Both the position numbers and the translations under genes were made by a program. From assembly GCA_016788165.1 (NCBI GenBank), contig JAEUTH010000024.1:1-64000 (forward strand): a DNA stretch of 64,000 nucleotides, given 5' to 3'. Numbering within the stretch: position 1 is the stretch's first letter; each line of letters begins with the position of its first letter. The notes under the pieces were generated by a model that made no database searches, was not told the DNA's origin, and was given only the letters and a program-made list of their open reading frames with translations. This DNA is from Bacteroidia bacterium (GTDB taxonomy: Bacteria > Bacteroidota > Bacteroidia > AKYH767-A > OLB10). Positions 37,087-46,343 of the stretch are shown piece after piece.

Positions 37087-37842
37087 ATGAAAAAAATTAC
37101 CCTGATTATTGCCTTTGCAGGCATAACCTTGCAAGCACTTTCGCAAGGCTTAGAAGTGGGCTTAAATGGAAGTTTAGGTACTACCTGGTTACTTAATAAA
37201 AATGTTTTTGACCAAGACGAAATTTTGAATCCAACCTTTAGCGGTGGCTTTACTTTTGGAGCTTCTGCAACTTATTTTTTTTCGCCTAAATTGGGCGTAG
37301 GCATCGAGTTAAATTCGGCCACGGTTAATCAGAAATATAGTGGCGAGTATAGTGCTAACGACACGTATGAGGCCAAAACAACTTTAAAGTATTTATCCAT
37401 TCCGGTATTATTAAAACTGCAAACCGAAAGTGGTTTTTACTTTGAAATTGGACCACAGTTTAATTCATTAAGCAAGGCCAAAGAAGAATATACAAGCGAT
37501 CCATCTGATCCGGATGATTACAGTTCGTTAAATGTGAAAAAAGGATTTGAGAACATGGTTATTGCCGGTGTTTTTGGCTTTGGCGGCCGTTTTGATTTAA
37601 ATGATAATCTGGCGCTTACAGCCGGTGTGCGTTTTCAGTACGGTATTGGCGATGTTACCAAAGAATATAGTCAAACAGAATTGCTTGATTTAGTTACAAC
37701 AGGCGAAGGTATTTATGGCGAAGCTGGCTTAACCGATGCATTTGCACATACTACACAGGGTGGTAAGTACAAGTATGAAAAAACAACTTTGGCAACCGGC
37801 TCGGTACAAATGGGTTTGGTTTACAAAATTGGCAGTAAATAA
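37087..37842 (+). CDS. Outer-membrane beta-barrel protein (PorT/OMP_b-brl-like)
   Basis: A 251-residue exported barrel. Signal peptide to ~20 (LQALSQG). The mature part starts GLEVGLNGSLGTTWLLN and has about eight amphipathic strands with turns typical of the OMP_b-brl family (SATYFFSPKLGVGIEL, YLSIPVLLKLQTESGFYFEIGPQF, GGRFDLNDNLALTAGVRFQYGIGDV), closing with VQMGLVYKIGSK. Such barrels are common in Bacteroidota as small porin- or PorT-like proteins. The specific role is not evident. It has its own promoter and terminator. Confidence 0.88.
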   Translation: MKKITLIIAFAGITLQALSQGLEVGLNGSLGTTWLLNKNVFDQDEILNPTFSGGFTFGASATYFFSPKLGVGIELNSATVNQKYSGEYSANDTYEAKTTLKYLSIPVLLKLQTESGFYFEIGPQFNSLSKAKEEYTSDPSDPDDYSSLNVKKGFENMVIAGVFGFGGRFDLNDNLALTAGVRFQYGIGDVTKEYSQTELLDLVTTGEGIYGEAGLTDAFAHTTQGGKYKYEKTTLATGSVQMGLVYKIGSK

Positions 37843-37865
37843 ATATTGATTAACCATTTAATAAG

Positions 37866-37898
37866 TAAGCCTCAACTTTTTAGTTGGGGCTTTTTTTA
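37866..37898 (+). terminator. Intrinsic terminator after the beta-barrel gene
   Basis: Inverted repeat AAGCCTCAACT / AGTTGGGGCTT (one G-T pair) with a TTT loop and a seven-T run. It abuts the stop codon of the convergent CotH-like gene. Confidence 0.88.
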
Positions 37899-40187
37899 TT
37901 GGTTAATTATTTTGCCAGTGTAAGTATTACCATCTATTAGCAACTTATATAAATAAAAACCGGGTTGTTTAAGTGTAAAAGAGTTATGGTTTGATGTTAG
38001 GTGCTTTTCCATCATTAATGCACCCTGTAGGTTATAAACCGATAACCATGCATGGGAAGCATAAAGGTTGGCAAAGTAAAATGTGCCATTGCCCGGATTG
38101 GGGTAACAACTTACAGCATTGTACTTAACCGGATTAATTGATGCTGTATTACATAAGCCGGGCAAGTTGGCATCTAACCAACTAATGCGTTGTGTAAGCC
38201 ATGCTTTTAAAGTATCAAGCTCGGCTGCATAAGTTGCTGCAATGGCATTAACCTCGGGTGCAGGGCCACTGATACCTAATATAGGCCATCTTAAAAAGTG
38301 TCTTTGTTGCACATTGGCAACTAAGGTGTGCACACTGTCAATTATTGAAAAAATAGCAGAAGTATCTAAAATATTTGAACGATAGTTTTCATAGGTGCAA
38401 TGTAATTGGTTGGCAAAAGTACTGTCTTGTAATAAGCGAATATACCAGCCACAGGAGTAGTTGTCGGTAGGGCAATCGTTTATATGATGCGCCCATCCCG
38501 TGCCATCGGTACTTTCAAAAATATTGCAGCCCCAAATATTTTTAAATGCCCAGTCAAAATCCCAAACGGGCCCCATTTTTAATTTACTGTAATGGGTGTT
38601 TTTATCCTTATTAAAAAACACACTTTTTTTAAAGCCATCGTTATTACGCGCCAATTCATTTACAATAAAGTAATCAATAAATGATGGTACATCTAAATAT
38701 TTGCGATAACCATTTATCGGGTCGGCAAAATTGGTACTATATAAAGCTGTTTCTAAACTATCAACATAAGAAGCAATATATGTACGTTGCTGTGCAGTTA
38801 TACTATCGGGTTTGGGATATTCATATACAAAATGTACATCAAATGTTGGATGGCCAACAGGGCTGTAGTTTGATTGAAAACTGGTAAATGCATCCCAATG
38901 GTTTTGTTGTAAAATATAACCACCGGTTACGTCATTACCGCTGGTGTCAATGGTAGTAAGTTTGGCAATGTTAACGCGGTTTTTATCGCGTTTAATTTTT
39001 TCGGTAAGCAGATAAATGCCACGATACATGCTATCAACCATCACTTCAACCAACTTGGTGCGCACACTGTAGTTGCCCATGTTTTCGAACAATTTAAATG
39101 CAATATGATTTCGCAATAATGACCGGTCATTATAATTTGAAATCAGGTTCCAGTCGCTTTCGGCAGGCATATTAAATAAAGGCGCTTCCATTTCATTGTT
39201 TAAGGTATCGCGTAACTCAAAACCATAAGGTGTTTGTGGATAGCCGGCCGATGAAGCGCCTCTTTTTTCAATACCAATTTTGCCGGTATAATAACTGCTG
39301 TCGGACAAATAATTTATACTGCCATTGTTTTGATACTTTATATCAATGGTTGCATCTACCTTTACATCGTTAACAATGGTATTACCCAGCGTATTAATTA
39401 ATACAATGGGCAAAGCCGAACTATCGGCTATTAATTTGCCCGGGTTGGTAATACATATTTTAAAGTTTCCCTGATTGTTGCCATAACCCCAAACCTGAAT
39501 GTACACTGTACTTTGCGGCACTAAATTAAATGATGAAAGTTGCGAGTAGTAACCATTACCACCATCATCATCGCAATCAACTAAAGTAAGTTTGCTGCAC
39601 TTGTTACCGCGCCATAATGCCATGCCCGTATCATAGATACTGCCACTGTCTAACATTACATGAATACTGCCCGATGCAGGTACGGTGTATTTAAACCATA
39701 TATCCTTACCGGTGTAGTTGGCACAACCTGCGGCAAGGGCCGAACCGTTATAGGTGGTATTATCATACCATTGGCAAACGGTATCAACAGGAATGGCTGT
39801 ACATGAAAAACTGCCATTAACTAAGGTGCTGTTGCAGCTTGCTGTAGTGTTTAAAACCGATCCTGTTTGTGGTGTTGGGCCATCAGCAAAAATCAAATTC
39901 CATTGTGTGTCGTAAAGCTGGTAGGTATTTTCGTTTTCATAACTGCCGGCTGTATATATCAGTTGCAAATTGTCGTTGTTGCATAAAGTAAATGAGTCGG
40001 TACGCCAATAATTGGTGGCGCTAAACATACCTATGCTGTTTTGGTTTTGTTTTACTTGTAAAGAGCCTCCATTCCAACCATCACCGTAACTATCGCGCAT
40101 TACCAAGTAATAAGTACAACATTGACCCTGCACCGTTGTTTGTATGAATAGTAAAGCCAATAGCTGTAGCAGTAATTTTTGATACAT
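37896..40187 (-). CDS. T9SS-exported CotH-like kinase family protein
   Basis: A 763-residue exported protein with signal peptide to ~22 (TTVQGQ). The N-terminal beta-sandwich (~23-120) contains DSYGDGWNGGSLQV, a module seen in several secreted Bacteroidota proteins. A second PPC-like sandwich (~120-250, VSIQVWGYGNN-like VYIQVWGYGNNQGNF) follows. The CotH domain (~270-660) has SSYYTGKIGIEKRG, FGFELRD-like YGFELRDTLN, WNLISNYNDRSLLRNHIAF, the YLLTEKIKRDKNRVNIAKL segment and PVWDFDWAF, matching spore-coat-kinase-like CotH, an atypical protein-kinase fold. It ends in a T9SS sorting domain (SCYPNPGNGTFYFAN). It could phosphorylate extracellular proteins, but activity is untested in this context. 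Confidence 0.87.
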   Translation of the reverse strand: MYQKLLLQLLALLFIQTTVQGQCCTYYLVMRDSYGDGWNGGSLQVKQNQNSIGMFSATNYWRTDSFTLCNNDNLQLIYTAGSYENENTYQLYDTQWNLIFADGPTPQTGSVLNTTASCNSTLVNGSFSCTAIPVDTVCQWYDNTTYNGSALAAGCANYTGKDIWFKYTVPASGSIHVMLDSGSIYDTGMALWRGNKCSKLTLVDCDDDGGNGYYSQLSSFNLVPQSTVYIQVWGYGNNQGNFKICITNPGKLIADSSALPIVLINTLGNTIVNDVKVDATIDIKYQNNGSINYLSDSSYYTGKIGIEKRGASSAGYPQTPYGFELRDTLNNEMEAPLFNMPAESDWNLISNYNDRSLLRNHIAFKLFENMGNYSVRTKLVEVMVDSMYRGIYLLTEKIKRDKNRVNIAKLTTIDTSGNDVTGGYILQQNHWDAFTSFQSNYSPVGHPTFDVHFVYEYPKPDSITAQQRTYIASYVDSLETALYSTNFADPINGYRKYLDVPSFIDYFIVNELARNNDGFKKSVFFNKDKNTHYSKLKMGPVWDFDWAFKNIWGCNIFESTDGTGWAHHINDCPTDNYSCGWYIRLLQDSTFANQLHCTYENYRSNILDTSAIFSIIDSVHTLVANVQQRHFLRWPILGISGPAPEVNAIAATYAAELDTLKAWLTQRISWLDANLPGLCNTASINPVKYNAVSCYPNPGNGTFYFANLYASHAWLSVYNLQGALMMEKHLTSNHNSFTLKQPGFYLYKLLIDGNTYTGKIINQ

Positions 40188-40205
40188 ATAATGTTATTTT
40201 TAAAG

Positions 40206-40235
40206 CAAACATAGGGTTAATCTATAATCAGCAAG
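40206..40235 (-). promoter_or_regulatory. Bacteroidota-type promoter for the CotH-like gene
   Basis: On the minus strand, CTTG (40235-40232) and TATGTTTG (40213-40206) are 18 bases apart, an exact TAnnTTTG match. The start codon lies 18 bases downstream of the -7 box. The -33 element falls in the edge sequence (GCAAGTTGTCTG) of the adjacent intergenic repeat. Confidence 0.6.
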
Positions 40236-40462
40236 TTGTCTGAACTAAGATTTTCAGGATTATAGGATTATAGGATTTTTTTTCGATTTTTTAAAGTGCT
40301 ACTGTTGTTGCTAATTGTCTGAACTATGATTTGCATGATTATAGGATTATAGGATTCGTTTTCTGGTTTTCTAAAGTCCTTACGCACCTTCCAATCTGCT
40401 GAGCATAGCGCGCAGCACCCTTTAGGGTCGGGGTGTGGGATGGGTACCATGATTTTAAAATT
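40231..40462. repeat. Degenerate intergenic repeat region, two copies plus tail
   Basis: Two copies of a repeat beginning GCAAGTTGTCTGAAC (40231) and GCTAATTGTCTGAAC (40310) run into ~9-11-base periodic tracts (GATTATAGGATTATAGGATT at 40257-40276 and again at 40337-40356). A third, partial copy (GGGATGGGTACCATGATTTT, 40437-40456) leads directly into the stop of propeller gene A. Between them, 40357-40427 is less AT-rich and unassigned. This GTCTGAACCATGATT-type sequence looks like the short intergenic repeat family that is common in Bacteroidota genomes. Confidence 0.7.
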
Positions 40463-41986
40463 CTAATTCTTCACAAACTTTGCTGAAAGTACTTCTTTAT
40501 CCGTTACCAGTGTAACAATATACAAACCGTTGCTTAAATTACTAACATCAACATCCTGTGTGTAGTAACCCCCGGCCCCTGATGCATGGCCTTTGTGCGA
40601 GCGGTAAACTTCCTTGCCTTGTGTATCATATATCATCAGCAAAGCGTTTTTGCCTTTAACCTGTTGCGCATTAACGAACAGTTTTTGCCAGGCATGTATG
40701 TAGGTGGTTTGCAGTGTGGCCACACCTCCGGTTTGGGGTTGGGGGGCGATGCCTGTAGTTAAAGTATCGCATACACTGCCGGTTAGCGGGCCTAAATCAT
40801 AATCGGGGTTGTTGGGCAAGCCCCAGTAGGTGCGTTTACCACCAAGGTAAAAACTATACGGCTGAAAATCGCAGGCGGCACCAAGGCTATCGGGTTGGTT
40901 TATGACGCTGAGGTTCATGTTGTACATGTTGTACATGCTATCGGGGTATGGGTAGTTCCAACTGCCCATGCTGTCAATATATGCACAACTAACATATAGT
41001 TTGTTATCCGGTGCTCTGCGCACTGCGCCCAAACCTCCAACAGGAAAAGTAATGTGCCATAATGTATCCTTGGTTGCCGATGGGTTTGAATCAAGTAAAT
41101 TGTATTGAAGTAAAACGCATTCATAATCATTTGTTGTTAAATATAACAAATTGCTATTAGGGGAAAATGTGCACTCCCAGTATTCAATATACGGAAATGA
41201 GATTGATTGCGGTTCAATTGTTATTGGATTATAAATATTACCGGTACATCTATCAAAATCATAAACTTCAACCAAACTTGCTGTGTTCACAGAAGCTATT
41301 TTTGTTCCATCCGAGTTTACACAGAGCCTGTTAAACCCTGTGGGGTTTGGAGTTCCGCAAGAAACAACCTGTACATTACTTATTCCAAATGGTGTAACAA
41401 GGTATTCATAAAAATCGTTGTTTGATCCCCCAATATTATAATCATTCTTTCTGAAAATTACCCACCAGTCTCTACCATTTCCATGTTTAATTGCTATAAC
41501 ACAATCAACAGCAGGAACAGTGTCAAGTATAATATTCTTTTGTGTTACTGCTCCTAATACGCCATTTAAGCTCATGTCCACAATTGAGTAGTAGAAGCCG
41601 TAAATACTGGTTACGCCAGCTGTGAATATGAAGTATTGGTCACTGTCAGCGGGGTTTGGTAAAATTACATGTTCCTGGTACCATGCACGCCCTATTAATG
41701 AATCGCCATTTTGCATAATTAAGCCATCATTTTGATAGACAACACCGCGTTGTGTCAAGAATGCATTTGAATCATTTGCAACATAGAATAAGATATTTCC
41801 TGATGTATCTGCAATGGAAGCACAACTACCTCGTGAAACTACGGCTGAAGAATCAATTATGGCATTCGTTCCATTAGCAAATTCGATTGCTGCATTGTGT
41901 CCAAAACACCAATATTTATTACGATTTTGTGCTTCAACTTTTAAATTTATTAGAACAGCTAATATTATTAGAAAGCGAGATGCCAC
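40463..41986 (-). CDS. T9SS-exported beta-propeller protein, tandem paralogue A
   Basis: A 507-residue exported protein. GTG start with signal peptide (LKVEAQ, ~19). Residues ~20-390 resemble the WD40/lactonase-like propeller found in large Bacteroidota surface proteins (YWCFGHNAAIEF; GNILFYVANDS; IKHGNGRDWWVIFRKN; FSPNSNLLYLTT; APDNKLYVSCAY). Residues ~400-507 are a linker and T9SS sorting domain (KNALLMIYDTQGKEVYRSHKGH ... NGLYIVTLVTDKEVLSAKFVKN). This is the last of four tandem paralogues. The ~100 C-terminal residues are almost identical in all four, while the propellers differ. It starts 11 bases after a truncated beta-helix gene. Confidence 0.87.
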   Translation of the reverse strand: MASRFLIILAVLINLKVEAQNRNKYWCFGHNAAIEFANGTNAIIDSSAVVSRGSCASIADTSGNILFYVANDSNAFLTQRGVVYQNDGLIMQNGDSLIGRAWYQEHVILPNPADSDQYFIFTAGVTSIYGFYYSIVDMSLNGVLGAVTQKNIILDTVPAVDCVIAIKHGNGRDWWVIFRKNDYNIGGSNNDFYEYLVTPFGISNVQVVSCGTPNPTGFNRLCVNSDGTKIASVNTASLVEVYDFDRCTGNIYNPITIEPQSISFPYIEYWECTFSPNSNLLYLTTNDYECVLLQYNLLDSNPSATKDTLWHITFPVGGLGAVRRAPDNKLYVSCAYIDSMGSWNYPYPDSMYNMYNMNLSVINQPDSLGAACDFQPYSFYLGGKRTYWGLPNNPDYDLGPLTGSVCDTLTTGIAPQPQTGGVATLQTTYIHAWQKLFVNAQQVKGKNALLMIYDTQGKEVYRSHKGHASGAGGYYTQDVDVSNLSNGLYIVTLVTDKEVLSAKFVKN

Positions 41987-41997
41987 GGCAATAATAT

Positions 41998-42624
41998 TTA
42001 GCGGTTAATAATTAGTGGCTTGCCTTTTACTATCCCTTGCTGTGTGATACTTATTAAATAAAGCCCATTTGATAATGAAGAAATATCTATTTCGGTATTT
42101 CTTGAAATATAATCTGAATTTAAAAGTATTCTTCCGGATGCATCAGCAATCTTTATTGCAAAGGGGGATGAACCCTCTTCCATTTTCACAGATACTTTTT
42201 CACTTGAAGGGTTGGGATACAATTCAAAATCAAAGTTGCTTTGTATTAGCATAAAATTTTCTGCCTCTTTCATTCGCAGTGGAAGGGCATCACAACTTGC
42301 TATTGCTGCACATGTAGAACAAGGCTGCGGTGTAATTTTTGATTGTATACCATTATAATTACCACTAACATCCATTGATGAGTTATTGGAATTATAATGC
42401 CAATCAATTGTACTCAAATTTAAAATACTCCCATCCAATCTCTTCTTCGCAGTCAATTTATCATCAAAAACATTTTCCCAGGTTTCGGTGGAGGTGCCTT
42501 GTTGTGAGAAGTAGGCATTGTCAAAGTATATGGCTTTTTCGTAATGTAAAGTGGTATTCTGCTTTAGAAATGAGTTGGTGCAAATGGTCTGAACCATGAT
42601 TTTTGAGATGGGTGTGATTTCCAT
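41998..42624 (-). pseudogene. 5'-truncated beta-helix T9SS gene fragment A
   Basis: An open frame of 208 codons that corresponds only to the C-terminal third of the beta-helix gene at 48.8-50.9 kb. The first ~17 codons (MEITPISKIMVQTICTN) are translated from the intergenic repeat. Real homology begins at NSFLKQNTT...YEKAIYFDNAYFS, continues through ETWENVFDD and KKRLDGS, then diverges and ends in a T9SS domain (ELYPNPSSEKVSVKM). There is no signal peptide, so the product could not be exported, and I call it a remnant. It keeps the normal position just upstream of its propeller gene. Confidence 0.7.
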
Positions 42625-42636
42625 GATTTTAATTTT
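42580..42636. repeat. Intergenic repeat copy between propeller B and fragment A
   Basis: A ~57-base copy with edge GCAAATGGTCTGAACC, core CATGATTTTTGAGATGGGTG and tail TTTCCATGATTTTAATTT, ending at the stop codon of propeller gene B. The junction with coding homology lies exactly at the GCAA edge. Confidence 0.8.
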
Positions 42637-44148
42637 CTAATTCTTCACAAACTTTGCTGAAAGTACTTCTTTATCCGTTACCAGTGTAACAATATACAAA
42701 CCGTTGCTTAAATTACTAACATCAACATCCTGTGTGTAGTAACCCCCGGCTCCTGATGCATGGCCTTTGTGCGAGCGGTAAACTTCCTTGCCTTGGATAT
42801 CATATAACATTAGCAAAGCGTTTTTGCCTTTTACCTGTTGCGCATTAACGAACAGTTTTTGCCAGGCACGTATGTAGGTGGTTTGCAGGGTGGCCACACC
42901 TACGGTTTGGGCTTGTGGGGCGATGCCTGTAGTTAAAGTATCGCATATACTGCCTGTTAGTGGGCCTAATTCATAATCGGGATTGTTGGGCAAGCCCCAA
43001 TAGGTGCGTTTGCCTCCGAGGTAAAAACTATACGGCTGAAAATCGCAGGCAGCACCAAGGCTATCCGGTTGGTTTATTACGCTAAGGTTCATGTTGTACA
43101 TGTTGTACATGCTATCGGGGTAAGGGTAGTTCCAGGTAAAGCCATTAGAGTAGGCACTGCTTACATACAGTTTATTATCGGGTGCCTTACGAACGGCACC
43201 AATAGAACCAATGGGAAAATTAAAATACCAGAGTGTATCTTTTGTAAATGCTGGATTGGTATCTAAAAGATTGTACTGAAGTAGGGTACATACTGTATCG
43301 AGTTGGGTTACATACAATAGATTCCCGTTTGGTGAGAAGGCGCATTCCCAAAATTCAATATATGGAAATGATGTCGCTTGAGACTCAATTGTTCTTGGAT
43401 TATAAATATTCCCGCTACATCTATCAAAATCATAAACTTCAACTAAACTTGCCGAATTGACCGAGGCGAGTTTGGTCCCGTCAGCACTAAGGCATAAGCG
43501 ATTAAATCCAGTAGGATTAGGCGTGCCACAAGATACAACCTGTACATTGCTAATGCCGGAAGGGGTAATCAAGTATAAATAGAAATTGTTATTCGAACCA
43601 CCTGTATTGTAATCACTTTTCCTGAAAATAATCCACCAATCCCGCCCGTTACCGTGTTTAATTGCAACAACACAATCAATTGCAGGAAAACTTTGCAATT
43701 GCATATTCTTTTGAGTAACCGCACCTAAGCCTCCATTTTGATTCATATCTATTACAGAGTAATAGCAGCCATAAAAAGCAGCAGCACCAAGTGAAAACAA
43801 ATAGTACTCACCGTTATAAGCCGGGTTTTCAATTGTAACTAGTTCTTTATACCAAGCCTCGCCAACAACACTGTCACCAAATTGCATTATCTGATGGTTC
43901 TTATTCCAAACCACTGTAGCATGGCCTGGGGTGGATATAGTGTTTGCATAAAACAATAAGTTACCAGTTGAATCTGAAAAAGAAATACAAGATCCCCTAC
44001 CATCCATCGAACTTGCAATAGGGATTGGGCTATTAATGTTACTGAAATCTATTCCTGCACTATCCCCAAAGCACCAAACGTTGCCTTGCTTTTGAGCAAT
44101 AGAAAGAAATGGAAACAATAATACAATTACTACCGAAAGTATTCGCAT
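42637..44148 (-). CDS. T9SS-exported beta-propeller protein, tandem paralogue B
   Basis: A 503-residue exported paralogue. The frame opens upstream at 44220, but the ATG at 44148 gives a standard signal peptide (MRILSVVIVLLFPFLSIAQ). Propeller motifs match paralogue A (VWCFGDSAGIDF; AIKHGNGRDWWIIFRKSDYN; TGFNRLCLSADGTKLASVNS; APDNKLYVSSAYSNGFTWNY). The C-terminal ~100 residues including the T9SS domain are nearly identical to paralogue A at the DNA level as well. The gene starts 22 bases after fragment B. Confidence 0.87.
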   Translation of the reverse strand: MRILSVVIVLLFPFLSIAQKQGNVWCFGDSAGIDFSNINSPIPIASSMDGRGSCISFSDSTGNLLFYANTISTPGHATVVWNKNHQIMQFGDSVVGEAWYKELVTIENPAYNGEYYLFSLGAAAFYGCYYSVIDMNQNGGLGAVTQKNMQLQSFPAIDCVVAIKHGNGRDWWIIFRKSDYNTGGSNNNFYLYLITPSGISNVQVVSCGTPNPTGFNRLCLSADGTKLASVNSASLVEVYDFDRCSGNIYNPRTIESQATSFPYIEFWECAFSPNGNLLYVTQLDTVCTLLQYNLLDTNPAFTKDTLWYFNFPIGSIGAVRKAPDNKLYVSSAYSNGFTWNYPYPDSMYNMYNMNLSVINQPDSLGAACDFQPYSFYLGGKRTYWGLPNNPDYELGPLTGSICDTLTTGIAPQAQTVGVATLQTTYIRAWQKLFVNAQQVKGKNALLMLYDIQGKEVYRSHKGHASGAGGYYTQDVDVSNLSNGLYIVTLVTDKEVLSAKFVKN

Positions 44149-44170
44149 AATTAATAAATCGTAAAATTGA

Positions 44171-44803
44171 TTAACGCTGAATGATAATTTTAGTGGTGGC
44201 AACCAACTTGCCATTTTCATGTATCGTCAATCCATAAAATCCATTTTGGATTTGCATTGTGTTTACGTGCGTGAACCGTAAATTGCTTTTTATGATTTGA
44301 ACAGTACGCCCGGTAATGTCATTTAAAACAATTTCAAATTCATTTGTTGATTCACCCGTTGCTTCAACCATAAAATAATCAGCAGCGGGATTTGGAAATG
44401 CTTTATAAATAGTTTTGGCATTGGTTTCAATATCATCACTAATCATTCTTAATGGCAACGCATCACAATCAATAATTCCAACGTTTGGAACACCTGATGG
44501 GGATACGTTAGCAAACAAAGTACTTGAAAGGTAGTTCCCGCTTATATCCTTAGCACTTTGACCTACACCTGAATTATAATACCAGAAAAGTGGAGCACTA
44601 AGCATACTCCCATCCAATCTCTTCTTCGTAGCCAAATTATCATCAAAAACATTTTCCCAGGTTTCGGTGGAGGTGCCTTGCTGTGAGAAGTAGGCATTGT
44701 CAAAATAGATGGCTTTTTCGTATTGTAAAGTGGTATTCTGCTTTAGTAATGAGTTGGTGCAAATGGTCTGACCCATGATTTTTGGGATGGATGTGATTTT
44801 CAT
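44171..44803 (-). pseudogene. 5'-truncated beta-helix T9SS gene fragment B
   Basis: A 210-codon open frame whose first ~17 codons come from the intergenic repeat (MKITSIPKIMGQTICTN). It joins beta-helix homology at the same base as fragment A (NSLLKQNTT). Shared segments are YEKAIYFDNAYFSQQGTST, ETWENVFDDNLATKKRLDGS and a diverged T9SS domain (KAFPNPAADYFMVEA). No signal peptide is present. The identical breakpoint shows that A and B descend from one deletion that was later duplicated. Confidence 0.7.
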
Positions 44804-44815
44804 GATTTTATAGTT
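44759..44815. repeat. Intergenic repeat copy between propeller C and fragment B
   Basis: GCAAATGGTCTGACCCATGA followed by TTTTTGGGATGGATGTGATT and TTCATGATTTTATAGTT, ending at the stop codon of propeller gene C. It is a few substitutions from the other copies. Confidence 0.8.
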
Positions 44816-46339
44816 CTAATTCTTCACAAACCTTGCTGAAAGTACTTCTTTATCTGTTACCAAGGTTACAATATACAAACCGTTGCTTAAACTGCTTATG
44901 TCCACATCCTGGGTGTAGTAACCCCCAGCTCCTGATGCATGGCCTTTGCGCAAGCGGTAAACTTCCTTGCCTTGTATATCATATAACATTAACAAAGCGT
45001 TTTTGCCTTTTACCTGTTGCGCATTAACGAAGAGTTTTTGCCAGGTATGTATGTAGGTGGTTTGCAGGGTGGCCACACCTGCGGTTTGTGGTTGTGGGGC
45101 GATGCCTGTAGTTAGCGTATCGCATATACTACCGGTTAGAGGGCCTAAATCATAATCGGGGTTATTGGGTAAGCCCTTATAACAACGTTTGCCTCCAAGA
45201 TAAAACGAGTAAGGTTGATAATCGCATGCCGTTCCAACGCTATCTGGATGATTGATAACACTGAGATACGTGTTGTAAACATTATACATTGTATCAGGGT
45301 ATGGATAATTCGAAGTTACGGTATTGTAATAAGCATTTGCAACATAAATTCTATTATCAGGTGCTAATCGAACAGCACCTAATGTAGCAATCGGATAATT
45401 CGTGAACTGTAATGTATCGCGAGTTAGAGACGGATTTGAATCACTTAGATTATATTGCAATAACAAACAAGACGAATCACTTGTCGTAACATAAAGCAAA
45501 TTACTGTTAGGCGAAAATTCACACTCCCAGTACCAGGGATATGGAGGTGAAGGCAATTCCGGCTCTAAAGTTCTTACGCTATCAATCAATCCATTACACC
45601 TGTTAAAATAATAAACCTCTATTAATCCTGCAGCATTTACTAAACCAATTTTATCGCCTTGGTTACTCACACAAAATTTTGCGAACCCTGCGGTGCTGAC
45701 AGAACCAGCAGTAAGAATAATTGTGTTACTTATCCCGTTTGGTGTTATTAGGTATTCATAAATTTCATTAGTAGATGGACTTGAATTTTTGCGAAACAAA
45801 ACCCACCAATCTCTGCCATTACCATGTTTTATAGCCGTGATGCAATCTGCCGTTCTGAAGGATTGCAATTGAACATTTTTTTGTACAACAGCCCCTAAAC
45901 CTCCATTCAATGTCATATTGATTTTTGAATAATAAAAACCATATACAGGAGTCGGGCAAGAATTAAAAGTATAATAGAGATTTGAATCCGCGGGGTCTGG
46001 AATTATCGCATGTTCCTGGTACCAAGCTTTGCCTGCAATTGAATCACCGTTCATCATTAGAGTGTGATTGCTATTGTAAATTACCCCTCGATCCCATAGT
46101 AATGTACTCGAATCATTGGCAATATAAAACAGAAGCTGTCCTGATGCACTACAAATTGATGCGCAGCTTCCTCTCGTTATTAGTGCAGATGTATCTGGCA
46201 CAGGAACTGGTCCGCTAAAGTTAATTGCTGCCCAATGACCAAAACACCAAACATCAGAGCGATGTTGAGCAACAATTTTATTGACACAAAAAAGAACTCC
46301 AATAATTAACGGAAAATAAAATGTTGGGAATCCCTTCAT
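44816..46339 (-). CDS. T9SS-exported beta-propeller protein, tandem paralogue C
   Basis: A 507-residue exported paralogue. The ATG at 46339 is preferred over the frame opening at 46384 because it begins a signal peptide (MKGFPTFYFPLIIGVLFC...IVAQ). The propeller is the most diverged of the four (IYEYLITPNGISNTIILTAG; LIEVYYFNRCNGLIDS; PPYPWYWECEFSPNSN). From LGPLTGSICDTLTTG onward the sequence is almost identical to paralogues A, B and D, so the 3' end has been homogenised or exchanged. It starts four bases after fragment C. Confidence 0.87.
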   Translation of the reverse strand: MKGFPTFYFPLIIGVLFCVNKIVAQHRSDVWCFGHWAAINFSGPVPVPDTSALITRGSCASICSASGQLLFYIANDSSTLLWDRGVIYNSNHTLMMNGDSIAGKAWYQEHAIIPDPADSNLYYTFNSCPTPVYGFYYSKINMTLNGGLGAVVQKNVQLQSFRTADCITAIKHGNGRDWWVLFRKNSSPSTNEIYEYLITPNGISNTIILTAGSVSTAGFAKFCVSNQGDKIGLVNAAGLIEVYYFNRCNGLIDSVRTLEPELPSPPYPWYWECEFSPNSNLLYVTTSDSSCLLLQYNLSDSNPSLTRDTLQFTNYPIATLGAVRLAPDNRIYVANAYYNTVTSNYPYPDTMYNVYNTYLSVINHPDSVGTACDYQPYSFYLGGKRCYKGLPNNPDYDLGPLTGSICDTLTTGIAPQPQTAGVATLQTTYIHTWQKLFVNAQQVKGKNALLMLYDIQGKEVYRLRKGHASGAGGYYTQDVDISSLSNGLYIVTLVTDKEVLSARFVKN

Positions 46340-46343
46340 AGTT

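Noticed and set aside
42625-44220. Longer starts for propeller genes B and C (44220, 46384)
   Set aside because: They overlap the coding 3' ends of the upstream remnants, and the internal ATGs at 44148 and 46339 start clear signal peptides.
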